Shown piece after piece: positions 52,681-61,253 of a stretch of 64,000 nt of DNA. Source of the stretch: an uncultured Bacilli bacterium (GTDB lineage Bacteria; Bacillota_I; Bacilli_A; RF39; UBA660); NCBI GenBank assembly GCA_934120715.1, contig CAKOUW010000004.1, positions 1-64,000 on the forward strand, read 5' to 3'. Within the stretch, counting starts at the first letter, position 1. Every line of letters begins with the position of its first letter. The position numbers and the translations under genes were made by a program. The notes beneath the pieces were generated by a model. It was given only the letters and a program-made list of their open reading frames with translations, searched no databases and had not been told where the DNA came from.

Positions 52681-53478
52681 ATGTTAAATACCTTAATGAA
52701 GATGGCTCCTGTTCAAGCTCTTATAGCTGGATTATTTACTTGGAGTATTACTATGTTGGGTGCAGCTATTGTGTTTTTATTTAAAGAGGTTAAGAAGGGC
52801 ATAATGGATGCTTTATTAGGATTTTCGGCTGGTGTTATGATTGCAGCTTCTTTTTGGTCATTATTAAGTCCAGCTATTGAAATGGCTGATAATTTAAAAA
52901 TGATTTCATGGTTAGTTGTTTTCTGTGGCTTTTTTAGCGGTGGTGTTTTATTGTTTTTGGGTGATAAAATATGTGATTTTTGTATGCGGAAAAGAAATAC
53001 TGAAAATAGTAGTAAAATTAAGAGATGTCTAATGCTTATTTTTTCAATTACTCTTCATAATATTCCGGAAGGACTTGTAGTAGGAGTTGCTTTTGGTTCA
53101 CTGGTATACAATATATCTGGTTCTTCTTTAATGTCAGCTATGACTTTAGCACTTGGTATTGGATTACAAAATTTTCCTGAAGGAAGTGCTGTTAGTCTTC
53201 CATTGAGGCGTGAAGGATTTTCAAGGTTTAAGTCTTTCTTCTTTGGACAATTAAGTGGATTTGTTGAACCAATTTTTGCAGTCGTAGGGGCTTTGCTTGT
53301 TTTAAAAATTCAAATGTTGTTACCATTTTTACTTTCTTTTGCAGCAGGAGCTATGATTTATGTTGTTGTTGAAGAATTGATTCCAGAAAGTCAAACTAAC
53401 AGTAAAAAAGATTTGATGGCTTTATTTACATTGATCGGCTTTTCTATTATGATGATTTTGGATGTGGCTTTGGGATAG
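52681..53478 (+). CDS. ZIP family metal transporter
   Basis: 265 residues, about eight helices. FSITLHNIPEGLVVGVAFGS and LGIGLQNFPEGSAVSLPLRREG are the HxxPEG-type metal-site helices IV and V of ZIP transporters (the second has Asn for His, as in the GufA-like branch). LGFSAGVMIAASFWSLLSPAIE is helix II. It imports Zn2+ or related divalent metal. Single gene with its own terminator. Confidence 0.92.
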   Translation: MLNTLMKMAPVQALIAGLFTWSITMLGAAIVFLFKEVKKGIMDALLGFSAGVMIAASFWSLLSPAIEMADNLKMISWLVVFCGFFSGGVLLFLGDKICDFCMRKRNTENSSKIKRCLMLIFSITLHNIPEGLVVGVAFGSLVYNISGSSLMSAMTLALGIGLQNFPEGSAVSLPLRREGFSRFKSFFFGQLSGFVEPIFAVVGALLVLKIQMLLPFLLSFAAGAMIYVVVEELIPESQTNSKKDLMALFTLIGFSIMMILDVALG

Positions 53479-53514
53479 AAAAAAACTATTACACTTCTGT
53501 AATAGCTTTTTCTA
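53479..53514. terminator. Bidirectional terminator
   Basis: CTATTACA-cttc-TGTAATAG with A and T runs, between the ZIP gene and the convergent endolysin-like gene. Confidence 0.75.
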
Positions 53515-53519
53515 TCTGA

Positions 53520-54182
53520 TTAATCTAAATATACCTTTTGGTTTTCTTTTAAATAGATTCCATATAAACCTGCTTTTTTACATACAAATATTGGTTCTTT
53601 TTGAGGTACTGATGGACTTGGTTCTACTTTATCATTATTATTTGTATTATCATCTGTTTTATTGGTATTATTTGTTATCTTTTTGAATTGGTAGCCATGA
53701 CTGTTGATAATATTTATACTATCATCTATCCAAAGGCATTCTTCTGGTTTTTTACCATTATCAATTGAATAGTACCCATTTTTATTTTTGTGCCATCCTG
53801 GAGGCGAGAATTTACCTTTTGCGCATTCTATATGACAGTGGTTGCCTGTGGCATTTCCTTTGGTTCCTTCTGAATAAAATTCTTCTCCTTTTTTTATTAA
53901 TTTTCCTATAAATAAATTGCTTACATCATTGGAGTGACAAAACATTATGGTCATATAGTCTTCTGTTCCATCTGGATATAATACTTTATCGCTGCTTTCC
54001 AGCCACACTTCATTTGCATCAGGCTCATATATTTTCTTTATTGTTCCAGTAAATGGAGCTTTTAAATAACTGATACCTGTATCTTTTCCAGCGTCATCTA
54101 TAGCATAGCTGTCTTTATGTGTCCCTTCTTCATAACCTTGAGTTATTCGCATATTACTACTTGGATAAAGTGGTTTTTCCAT
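53520..54182 (-). CDS. Phage-type M23 endopeptidase (endolysin-like)
   Basis: 220 residues, AGGAGG upstream, no signal peptide. MRITQGYEEGTHKDSYAIDDAG carries the His and Asp, and GNATGNHCHIECAKG the HxH, of an M23/lysostaphin-type zinc centre in the phage-lysin form. An Asn/Thr-rich linker leads to a short C-terminal segment (FVCKKAGLYGIYLKENQKVYL) that may bind wall or duplicate an SH3-like strand. A holin-like gene overlaps its start by 26 bases. Together they form a lysis cassette without any other phage gene nearby. Confidence 0.78.
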   Translation of the reverse strand: MEKPLYPSSNMRITQGYEEGTHKDSYAIDDAGKDTGISYLKAPFTGTIKKIYEPDANEVWLESSDKVLYPDGTEDYMTIMFCHSNDVSNLFIGKLIKKGEEFYSEGTKGNATGNHCHIECAKGKFSPPGWHKNKNGYYSIDNGKKPEECLWIDDSINIINSHGYQFKKITNNTNKTDDNTNNNDKVEPSPSVPQKEPIFVCKKAGLYGIYLKENQKVYLD

Positions 54183-54519
54183 TATTATCCTCCTTATTTA
54201 TAATATTTTCTATTGGGATAGATATACTTTTTTTGCTAGCAATTTCACTATATGATGATAGTTTTCCTTCTAGTGTTTTATAGATTGTATCAGCTCCTAT
54301 AAACGAAAATAATCCAATCCATAAACTTGTGGGAAAAGTAATTTCTGTAAAAGTTATACAAAATACAATCCCTATTAATATATTAATAATTAGTGAATAA
54401 TTGGAAAGACAACTGCTACTTGAGAAACAACATTTAGTTTTTTGGATAAATGCACATGTTATAGCACTTAATGCAATTGATATTATTAAGGTCTCTTTTA
54501 AAAAATTTATTTTTAACAT
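54157..54519 (-). CDS. Holin-like membrane protein
   Basis: 120 residues, GGAGGAGG upstream. Three helices: LIISIALSAITCAFI, YSLIINILIGIVFCITF and LWIGLFSFIGADTIYKTL, then a charged tail. GLFSFIGADTIYKTLEGK resembles the phage holin family of Bacillota. It overlaps the endolysin-like gene, the order holin-lysin being that of phage lysis modules. It may be a domesticated lysis cassette. Confidence 0.7.
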   Translation of the reverse strand: MLKINFLKETLIISIALSAITCAFIQKTKCCFSSSSCLSNYSLIINILIGIVFCITFTEITFPTSLWIGLFSFIGADTIYKTLEGKLSSYSEIASKKSISIPIENIINKEDNNGKTTLSK

Positions 54520-54574
54520 ACAAACCTCCTCCCAATATTATATGCATGACGATTAGTTTTGCTATAGAAAAATG

Positions 54575-54614
54575 AAAAAATAAAAAGCCTTGAAGTATAT
54601 AGCTTCAAAGCTTT
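54575..54614 (-). terminator. Terminator after rpsI
   Basis: On the minus strand AAAGCTTTGAAG pairs with CTTCAAGGCTTT around ctatata, followed by a T-rich run. Confidence 0.75.
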
Positions 54615-54633
54615 GTATGCAAGAATACAATAA

Positions 54634-55059
54634 TTAACGTTTTGAGAATTGTGGAGCACGACGTGCTTTTTTAAGTCCTGGTTTCTTACGTTCTTTCTTA
54701 CGTGGATCTCTTGTAATGAATCCTTCTTTCTTTAGAACTTTTCTGAAACTATTTTCAGAATCTTCAGGAGTTGTTGAATCATATGCTAATAGTGCTCTTG
54801 TAATAGCGTGGCGAATTGCTCCAGTTTGACCAGAGAAACCTCCACCTCTTACTTTAGCATCAACATCAAATAATTCCTTAGTATTAGTAATCTCTAATGG
54901 TTGCATTAAATCCATAATTAATACTTCATATGGAAGATATTCTCTTACGTCTTTACCATTAACTGTTACTTTTCCTTTTCCAGGAGTTAATGTAACTGTA
55001 GCTACACTTGTCTTTCTATGTCCTGTTCCTTTATAAACATTTGTTTTTTCTTTTGCCAT
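54634..55059 (-). CDS. rpsI: Ribosomal protein S9
   Basis: 141 residues. GTGHRKTSVATVTLTPGKG at the N-terminus, GGGFSGQTGAIRHAITRALL in the middle and the C-terminal KKARRAPQFSKR whose last Lys/Arg reaches the P-site tRNA. A few residues longer at the N-terminus than the shortest S9. Cotranscribed with rplM 11 bases upstream. Confidence 0.98.
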   Translation of the reverse strand: MAKEKTNVYKGTGHRKTSVATVTLTPGKGKVTVNGKDVREYLPYEVLIMDLMQPLEITNTKELFDVDAKVRGGGFSGQTGAIRHAITRALLAYDSTTPEDSENSFRKVLKKEGFITRDPRKKERKKPGLKKARRAPQFSKR

Positions 55060-55070
55060 AATTGAGCCTC

Positions 55071-55502
55071 CTACTTAACTTCAAGCTTTTCTGGCTTTTG
55101 AGCCTCATGCTTGTGATCTTCTAAAGCGTATACAAATAACTTTTTGTACATCTGTCTTCCTAGTCTGTTATGTGGAAGCATACCTTTTACTGCTCTTTCC
55201 ATCATTTCAACTGGATATTGATCTCTCATTGTTCTTGCATTTCTTTCTCTTAATCCTCCAACATACATTGAATGATTATAATACATCTTGTCATCCAACT
55301 TATTACCAGTTAAATTAACTTTTTGTGCATTAACAATGATAATATTGTCTCCACAATCAATGTGTGGTGTATATGTTGGCTTATGTTTACCACGTAAGTA
55401 TGTAGCAGCTAATGTTGCTACTCTACCTAGTGATTTTCCTTCAGCATCAATAACATACCACTTACGTTCTACTGTTTCTTTTTTTTGCATATAACTTGTC
55501 AT
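55071..55502 (-). CDS. rplM: Ribosomal protein L13
   Basis: 143 residues. KWYVIDAEGKSLGRVATLAATYLRGKHKP, DNIIIVNAQKV, KMYYNHSMYVGGLRER and AVKGMLPHNRLGRQMYKKL are standard L13 blocks. Preceded by a promoter and a structured leader. First gene of the rplM-rpsI operon. Confidence 0.98.
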   Translation of the reverse strand: MTSYMQKKETVERKWYVIDAEGKSLGRVATLAATYLRGKHKPTYTPHIDCGDNIIIVNAQKVNLTGNKLDDKMYYNHSMYVGGLRERNARTMRDQYPVEMMERAVKGMLPHNRLGRQMYKKLFVYALEDHKHEAQKPEKLEVK

Positions 55503-55509
55503 ATTTTTA

Positions 55510-55580
55510 CTCTCCTTTTACTTAAATCAGACTTTCCCACGGTCTAATTTATGTGGGGATATTCGAATGTACCGACTATG
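55510..55580 (-). promoter_or_regulatory. Candidate L13 autoregulatory leader RNA
   Basis: Between the predicted transcription start (~55574) and the rplM ribosome-binding site, TTAGAC-cgtgggaaa-GTCTGA forms a hairpin whose loop GTGGG can pair with an upstream CCCAC, a compact pseudoknot-like fold as in ribosomal-protein leaders that bind their own product. Assigned from position and pairing only. Confidence 0.5.
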
Positions 55581-55609
55581 ATTATACTAAATAATGGTAT
55601 AAAATGCAA
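55581..55609 (-). promoter_or_regulatory. Promoter of rplM-rpsI
   Basis: On the minus strand TTGCAT, a 17-base spacer and TATAAT. Confidence 0.75.
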
Positions 55610-55673
55610 GCTTTTTTCATTGTTTTGTGCAATTGTTCAATAAAATTTTATACTATTACTACCGTATTATACA

Positions 55674-56408
55674 TTAATGATATTTTACGTCAGTTAAATA
55701 TAGTCCTTCAGCTGGGGCTGTTTTACCAGAATTACTTCTATCTTTACTTATCAATATAGTTTTTACTTCTTTTGGCTCTATTTTTTCTTCTCCCACTCTA
55801 ATTAGTATGCCAACCATATTTCTTACTTGGTACCTTAAGAAACCGGTTCCCCTAAAAATAATTGTTAATTTACCTTTGTTTGATAATATTTTTGCTACAG
55901 TGATAGTCCTTATGCAATTTTTTTTGTCCTTGTTTTCGGTTACGAAAGCCCTAAAATCATGAGTACCCTTGAAGTACTTAATTGCTTTTTTCATTTTTCC
56001 TACATTCAACTTGTGATTATATTGAAAGACATAATTTCGCTCTAAGGGATTGTATTCATTCATATTAATATAATATTTATATTCTTTTGAAACAATATCA
56101 TATCTTGCATGAAAGTTATCACTAACCTTTTTGACTTCTATAACATGGATATCATTTGGTAGTTTAGTATTCATAGCTCTTTTTAATTGATTTTCATTTA
56201 TTTTTACGTTTAAATCGGTATGCATATATTGGCATGTAGCATGAACATTTTTGTCTGTTCTTCCGGTTGCTACTACGGGAGCTTCTTGATTACTGTTTAT
56301 ACTATATAATGCATCTTCTAGTTCTTTTTGAATTGTTTTTTTGCTTGGTTGTCTTTGAAATCCATAATAATTGCTACCATCATATGAAAATTTAATTAAA
56401 AAACGCAT
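55674..56408 (-). CDS. truA: tRNA pseudouridine(38-40) synthase TruA
   Basis: About 244 residues from the ATG at 56408, right behind AGGAGG; the longer GTG reading from 56426 includes that site. FSYDGSNYYGFQRQP, VATGRTDKNVHATCQ with the catalytic Asp, HDFRAFVTENKDKKNCIRTI and GTGFLRYQVRNMVGILI are TruA blocks. It modifies the anticodon stem-loop. Its place after the Ecf ATPase pair and before rplM is the usual Bacillota order. Confidence 0.95.
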   Translation of the reverse strand: MRFLIKFSYDGSNYYGFQRQPSKKTIQKELEDALYSINSNQEAPVVATGRTDKNVHATCQYMHTDLNVKINENQLKRAMNTKLPNDIHVIEVKKVSDNFHARYDIVSKEYKYYINMNEYNPLERNYVFQYNHKLNVGKMKKAIKYFKGTHDFRAFVTENKDKKNCIRTITVAKILSNKGKLTIIFRGTGFLRYQVRNMVGILIRVGEEKIEPKEVKTILISKDRSNSGKTAPAEGLYLTDVKYH

Positions 56409-56440
56409 ACTTCCTCCTTTTTCCACAATTTCTGTGGAAA

Positions 56441-57232
56441 TTATACATGCTTATAGATATCTTTTATAAGATCTCTTATATCTTTATGATACTCTATTCT
56501 TACCTTTTTTTCTTTTTTTGCTCTATTAGTAAACTCTACAATATATGGAATTTCTAAGCCATTCTTTTTTAAATAAGACACTCTTTCATATATGTCCTTT
56601 GTTGGACCATCTAATAGTATTTGACCATTTTTTACAATAATGGCTCTTTTTGTATATTTATATATATAATTACTATTATTAGTTATTATAATAATTACCT
56701 TTTTATATTGATCTTGCATTCTCTCTAAAAGCATAAATATTCTTTTTTGATAGTTTAAATCAAAATAGGTAAATGGCTCGTCTAATATAATTATATCTGG
56801 ATTTGTTAATAGTTTAGCAGCTATTTGAACGAGTTTCTTTTCGCAATTTGATAGGGTGATTAAGTTTCTATTTTTGTATGATAAATCTAATCCAACTATT
56901 TTTAAAGAACTGTTTATTTTTCTTAAATCATCTTTTGTTTCAACATTTTTCGTTCTTATTTCGTATAGTAGATAATCTAATATGGTTTCTGTAAACGATG
57001 GAAAAGACGGTGATTCCGGAATAACTGTTACTCTTTCATTATATAGAAATTTGTTTGAGTTTGTTATTTGTGTATTTTGAATAGATATTTTACCTTTGTA
57101 ATTAGTAGGTTTTTCAAAAAAAGTAACTAAATCTTTTATATTTTTCCCAGTTATTCCTATTAATTCCTTACTATTTAAACTAACATTAAATTTAAAATTT
57201 TCGAACTGTATATCATTTAAGGCTAATTCCAT
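56441..57232 (-). CDS. ecfA2: Divergent Ecf-type ABC ATPase with damaged Walker A
   Basis: 263 residues. Position (second ATPase between rplQ and truA) is that of EcfA2. The Walker A region reads IGITGKNIKDLV, lacking the GxGKS/T lysine-serine pair, and the signature is LSNCEKKLVQIA instead of LSGGQ. Walker B IIILDEPFTYFD is intact and IIIITNNSNY replaces the usual switch histidine. Nucleotide binding at its own P-loop is doubtful; it may form an asymmetric pair with the upstream ATPase. It overlaps that gene by ten bases. No EcfT gene follows. The symbol is positional and tentative. Confidence 0.72.
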   Translation of the reverse strand: MELALNDIQFENFKFNVSLNSKELIGITGKNIKDLVTFFEKPTNYKGKISIQNTQITNSNKFLYNERVTVIPESPSFPSFTETILDYLLYEIRTKNVETKDDLRKINSSLKIVGLDLSYKNRNLITLSNCEKKLVQIAAKLLTNPDIIILDEPFTYFDLNYQKRIFMLLERMQDQYKKVIIIITNNSNYIYKYTKRAIIVKNGQILLDGPTKDIYERVSYLKKNGLEIPYIVEFTNRAKKEKKVRIEYHKDIRDLIKDIYKHV

Positions 57233-58014
57233 AACTTATCCACCAGTCTTTCTTGATCTAACTCTAGAGCTGATATTAAATCATAGTCACGTAATTTTAC
57301 TGATAGGTCTAACATAAATGGCAATTCTAGTCCCAGCTTATTCAATATATTATCTTTTTCTAATACATCTAGTGGGGCCCCCTTTAAGATTATTTTTTCA
57401 TTATCTATTATATATAAGTAGTCACTATATAAGCTATCTTCAAGGTTAGATATGGTCATAATAATCATTGTCTTTTCTCTTTTTTTATATTCTAGTAATA
57501 TATTTATTATTTTTTTTCTATCATTATTAGAGAAATTTTTTAAGATGTCGTCAAGCAAAATTATTTTAACTTTTTTTATCATGGCTAAGGCTAATATACA
57601 CTTAATTTGATCATTAATAGATATTTTATTGAGTTCTTTCTTTAAAATTTTTGTTAGACCTAAGGATTTTAAAATGTTATTAGGATTGATATCGTTTTTT
57701 CTAATATAGTTTTTATATACTAAATAATTTAATTCATCTTCTAATGTTGGAAAGTTAAATTCTATTCTTTCTGGGATAATTGTACACATGATTTTGGTTA
57801 ACTCACTTTGTTTATAGGTTGCTAGCTCATTAGAAAATAGAAAAACATTATTATTGGTAATATTTATTCCACCTAATACTTTAATTAGTGTTGTCTTACC
57901 ACAATTATTTGGACCAGAGATGGTTATAAATGTATTATCTTGAAATGAAATGCTTAAGTTTTTAAAGGCAAATGGTAATGATAAGTTAGTTAATTCTAAA
58001 ATATTGTTTACCAT
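57223..58014 (-). CDS. ecfA1: Divergent Ecf-type ABC ATPase with intact Walker A
   Basis: 263 residues, GGAGGTG upstream. Walker A ISGPNNCGKTTLIK is complete; the signature segment is SINDQIKCILALAM rather than LSGGQ, and Walker B is KIILLDDILKNFS with Asp where Glu is usual. MTISNLEDSLYSDYLYI is the switch region, with Ser for His. The first ATPase after rplQ in Bacillota is EcfA1, energising vitamin uptake with EcfT and S components. Here the signature and switch are eroded and EcfT is missing locally. The symbol is positional and tentative. Confidence 0.72.
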   Translation of the reverse strand: MVNNILELTNLSLPFAFKNLSISFQDNTFITISGPNNCGKTTLIKVLGGINITNNNVFLFSNELATYKQSELTKIMCTIIPERIEFNFPTLEDELNYLVYKNYIRKNDINPNNILKSLGLTKILKKELNKISINDQIKCILALAMIKKVKIILLDDILKNFSNNDRKKIINILLEYKKREKTMIIMTISNLEDSLYSDYLYIIDNEKIILKGAPLDVLEKDNILNKLGLELPFMLDLSVKLRDYDLISALELDQERLVDKLWN

Positions 58015-58069
58015 TTTTTACACCTCCAATGTTTTTTATTATATACTATATATATTTAAAAGCCAACAT

Positions 58070-58822
58070 TTAGTTGACTTTTTTCTTTTGAATTTTATAA
58101 GTAATTTTAAGCAACATTTTATCTGATAAAAATCTTCCAAAGAACTTTGCACACTTCATTTTAAAGCCTGGAATAATTAACATTTTATCTTCAAACATTT
58201 TATCAATAGCATATTTTGCTACATCTTCACTTCTTTGTTGTTTTATATTAAACTTTACTCCAGCAACATTATTGAAATTTGTTTTAATAGGACCTGGGCA
58301 CAATACGGAAATGTGAACATTGCTTTTCTTCTTTTTTTGCTCATAATATACGGCTTCAGTCAAATGATAGACATATGATTTAGTAGCATAATAGGTACAC
58401 ATCAATGGGCCTGGTTGGAATGCTGCAGACGATGCAACATTTAGTATATAACCAAAGTTTTTCTTCTCCATGTCTTTTAAAAATAATTTAGTTAAGATAT
58501 GAACTGCTTTGACATTGGTATTTATCATATCTAATTCTTTATTTAAGTCTGTTTCGGTAAAATATCCACAATCACCAAATCCCGCATTGTTGATTAAAAC
58601 GTCAATGTTTTCTTTTTTCGTTAAAGCGTATAGCTCTTTTACCTTTTGCTCAACTGCTAAATCAACTACTATAATCGTTACCTTTGTTTTTAATTGTTTT
58701 TGAACTTTTTCTAGTTTTTCTTTTTCTCTTGCTACTAGAATTAATTCATGTTTTTGGCTAGCTAAATATTTAGCCATATCTAGTCCTATTCCGGAAGATG
58801 CTCCAGTTATTAATACTTTCAT
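58070..58822 (-). CDS. Short-chain dehydrogenase/reductase
   Basis: 250 residues, GAGGTGA upstream. LITGASSGIGLDMAKYLA (TGxxxGIG), INNAGFGD (NNAG), VASSAAFQPGPLMCTYYATKSYV with Ser and YxxxK, and LCPGPIKTNF. The C-terminus is basic. Closest to the DltE/YqjQ-like classic SDRs; substrate unknown. It interrupts the usual rplQ-ecfA1 adjacency and has a terminator upstream of it, so it starts a separate unit. Confidence 0.9.
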   Translation of the reverse strand: MKVLITGASSGIGLDMAKYLASQKHELILVAREKEKLEKVQKQLKTKVTIIVVDLAVEQKVKELYALTKKENIDVLINNAGFGDCGYFTETDLNKELDMINTNVKAVHILTKLFLKDMEKKNFGYILNVASSAAFQPGPLMCTYYATKSYVYHLTEAVYYEQKKKKSNVHISVLCPGPIKTNFNNVAGVKFNIKQQRSEDVAKYAIDKMFEDKMLIIPGFKMKCAKFFGRFLSDKMLLKITYKIQKKKVN

Positions 58823-58866
58823 AGTATCACCTCATTATAATTATACCAAAAAGAGCCATATTTTAG

Positions 58867-58893
58867 CAAAAAAAAGACACTTTTAAGTGTCAA
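58867..58893 (-). terminator. Terminator after rplQ
   Basis: On the minus strand GACACTT-aaa-AGTGTC (6-7 bp) followed by eight Ts; ends the secY-rplQ operon. Confidence 0.75.
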
Positions 58894-58896
58894 TTT

Positions 58897-59307
58897 TTAG
58901 GCTTCTTTTTTCTCAGCTTTCTTTGTAGTCTTCTTTACTTTCTTTTCTTCTTCTGGTTTAGCTTCCTCGACTAACTTTAAGATAACCATTAATGCGTCAT
59001 CTCCACGTCTTTCGTCAAGCTTTAAAATTTGAGTATAGCCACCATTACGGTTTTCATAACGTTTTGCTAAATCATTGAATATTTTATCTACTACTTCTTT
59101 ATCATTATGTAAGAAAGCTAAAGCTTTACGACGTGAAACTAAATCACCTTTTTTACCATAAGTAATCATTTTCTCAACGAATTTGCGTACTTCTTTGGCT
59201 CTTGTATCAGTAGTAGTAATGCTTTCATTCATGATTGTTTGTTTAGTCATTGTTGCTAGCATACTTCTTCTGTGCTTAGTTTCTCTTCCTAACTTTCTAT
59301 ATGCCAT
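58897..59307 (-). CDS. rplQ: Ribosomal protein L17
   Basis: 136 residues. MAYRKLGRETKHRRSMLATMTKQTI, TTDTRAKEVRKFVEKMIT and GGYTQILKLDERRGDDALMVILKLV are L17. A lysine/alanine-rich tail of ~18 residues (KPEEEKKVKKTTKKAEKKEA) extends beyond the usual end. Last gene of the operon, 17 bases after rpoA. Confidence 0.98.
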   Translation of the reverse strand: MAYRKLGRETKHRRSMLATMTKQTIMNESITTTDTRAKEVRKFVEKMITYGKKGDLVSRRKALAFLHNDKEVVDKIFNDLAKRYENRNGGYTQILKLDERRGDDALMVILKLVEEAKPEEEKKVKKTTKKAEKKEA

Positions 59308-59324
59308 ATTCTTTCCTCCTTATT

Positions 59325-60275
59325 TTAGTCGTCATCACGTAAGATTAGACCCATATCTCTAATTTTGTCTAATACTTCTTTTAGAGATTTTTTACCTAAA
59401 TTACGTATTTTCATCATATCAGATTCACTTTTATTAACAAGGTCTTGTAGAGTATGTATACCTGCTCTTTTTAAGCAGTTATATGCTCTTACAGAGAAAT
59501 CTAGGTCCTCAATAGATGTTTCTAAGGCTTTTACCTTTGGATCTTCAGTTTTTTCGATCATCATACCACTAACATCTGCAATGGCTGATAAATCTGTTAA
59601 AATACTAAAATGCTCTATTAGGATACGTGATGCTAAAGCAATAGCTTCCTCTGGTCTTATTGAACCATTTGTCCATACATCTAAAATTAATTTATCATAG
59701 CTTTCGTCTTGTCCAACACGAGCGTTTCCAACTTCATATGAAACTCTTTCAATTGGTGAATAAAGTGAGTCGATTGCTATAACACCGGCTTTTTTAATGT
59801 CATGTATCTTTTTATTTTCTTCGCTTTTAACATATCCTCTACCATTGGTAACAGTCATTTCCATATCTAATGTTGCGCCTTTTGAAAGTGTGGCAATAAC
59901 TTTATCCTTATTAATTACCTCAATATCTGCATCATGTTCAATATCACCAGCTGTAACTTCTCCTTCTTTTGTTGCGTGAATATGTATTGTTTTAGGCTCG
60001 TTTGAATGATTCTTTAATACTACACCTTTTAAATTTAATATAATTGTAGTTACATCTTCATAAACACCATCTAATGTTTGGAATTCGTGAAGTACACCGT
60101 CAATTTTAACACTGCTAATTGCACTTCCTGGAAGTGATGATAACATTACTCTTCTTAGTGCATTTCCTATTGTAGTACCAAAACCTCTTTCTAACGGTTC
60201 TAATTCAAATTTTCCATAAAAATTACTTTCTACAGAATCTGTTATTTTATAAATTGGTTTTTCAAATTGTAACAT
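59325..60275 (-). CDS. rpoA: RNA polymerase alpha subunit
   Basis: 316 residues. N-terminal dimerisation domain: GFGTTIGNALRRVMLSSLPGSAI and EFQTLDGVYEDVTTIILNLK; IRPEEAIALASRILIEHF. C-terminal domain with two helix-hairpin-helix elements: VRAYNCLKRAGIHTLQDLV and KIRNLGKKSLKEVLDKI. Normal length. Confidence 0.98.
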   Translation of the reverse strand: MLQFEKPIYKITDSVESNFYGKFELEPLERGFGTTIGNALRRVMLSSLPGSAISSVKIDGVLHEFQTLDGVYEDVTTIILNLKGVVLKNHSNEPKTIHIHATKEGEVTAGDIEHDADIEVINKDKVIATLSKGATLDMEMTVTNGRGYVKSEENKKIHDIKKAGVIAIDSLYSPIERVSYEVGNARVGQDESYDKLILDVWTNGSIRPEEAIALASRILIEHFSILTDLSAIADVSGMMIEKTEDPKVKALETSIEDLDFSVRAYNCLKRAGIHTLQDLVNKSESDMMKIRNLGKKSLKEVLDKIRDMGLILRDDD

Positions 60276-60318
60276 GAAACTAACCTCCCTTTATTTATTT
60301 CCACTTAAGATTTATTTT

Positions 60319-60702
60319 CTATCCACGAGGTCGTTTTGGTGGACGACATCCATTATGTGGTATTGGTGTAACATCTGAAATTGAAGTTACTTCTAATCCA
60401 GCTGTTTGTAATGAACGAATAGCTGTTTCACGTCCTGGTCCTAATCCTTTTACACGAACTTCAACTTTGCGCATTCCCATATCATAGGCTACTTTACCTG
60501 CAGCCTCTGCTGCCATTCCTGCTGCAAATGGAGTTGATTTTTTACTTCCTTTAAAACCAATTGCTCCAGATGATGCCCAACTAATTACATTTCCTTCACT
60601 ATCTGTAACTGTAGTAATTGTGTTATTAAATGTTGAATGAATATGAGCAATTCCTTCTGGAACATTCTTTTTTACTTTCTTCTTTCTAGTCTTATAAGCC
60701 AT
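60319..60702 (-). CDS. rpsK: Ribosomal protein S11
   Basis: 127 residues. GIAHIHSTFNNTITTVTDSEGNVISWASSG, KKSTPFAAGMAAE, VKGLGPGRETAIRSLQTAGLEVTSISDVTPIPHNGCRPPKRPRG: complete S11. Between rpsM and rpoA as in other Bacillota. Confidence 0.99.
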   Translation of the reverse strand: MAYKTRKKKVKKNVPEGIAHIHSTFNNTITTVTDSEGNVISWASSGAIGFKGSKKSTPFAAGMAAEAAGKVAYDMGMRKVEVRVKGLGPGRETAIRSLQTAGLEVTSISDVTPIPHNGCRPPKRPRG

Positions 60703-60738
60703 AAGTCTTACCTCCTTTTTTTATATTAAACTAAGTTC

Positions 60739-61107
60739 CTAAACTTTTTTCTTATTTGCTACTGTCTTACCTTTTCCCTTACGAGTACGGGCATTACGAT
60801 TAGTTCTTTGTCCTCTTACAGGTAAACCTTTTTTATGACGTGTTCCTTGGTATGAATTAATTTCCATTTTTGTTTTAATATTCATACTAACATCACGACG
60901 TAAATCTCCTTCTGTTAGATGCTTATTAATTTCATCACGAATTTTGATTAAATCATCTTGTGATAAATCTTTAGTTTTTGTTTCTGGATTAATATTTACC
61001 TTTTCCAATATTTGTTTTGCAAGACGTCTTCCAATTCCATAAATGTAAGTTAATGATATACAAATATGTTTGTCATTTGGAATGTCTACACCTTTAATAC
61101 GTGCCAT
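60739..61107 (-). CDS. rpsM: Ribosomal protein S13
   Basis: 122 residues. ARIKGVDIPNDKHICISLTYIYGIG (helix-hairpin-helix), RRDVSMNIKTKMEINSYQG, RHKKGLPVRGQRTNRNARTRKG. Complete. Confidence 0.99.
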   Translation of the reverse strand: MARIKGVDIPNDKHICISLTYIYGIGRRLAKQILEKVNINPETKTKDLSQDDLIKIRDEINKHLTEGDLRRDVSMNIKTKMEINSYQGTRHKKGLPVRGQRTNRNARTRKGKGKTVANKKKV

Positions 61108-61125
61108 TTAATACACCTCCTATAA

Positions 61126-61239
61126 TTAACCTTGTCTTTGTTTGTGTTTTGGGTTTTCACAAATTACCATTATTTTACCTTTACGTTTAATGATTTTACA
61201 TTTTTCGCAAATCTTTTTTACTGATGGTTTTACTTTCAT
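61126..61239 (-). CDS. rpmJ: Ribosomal protein L36
   Basis: 37 residues, too short for a typical length cut-off: MKVKPSVKKICEKCKIIKRK, then GKIMVICENPKHKQRQG. The zinc-binding CxxC...C...H set is intact, so this is the C+ form. The ATG at 61239 follows GGAGGG. It lies between infA and rpsM, its universal place. Confidence 0.97.
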   Translation of the reverse strand: MKVKPSVKKICEKCKIIKRKGKIMVICENPKHKQRQG

Positions 61240-61253
61240 TAATATCCCTCCTA

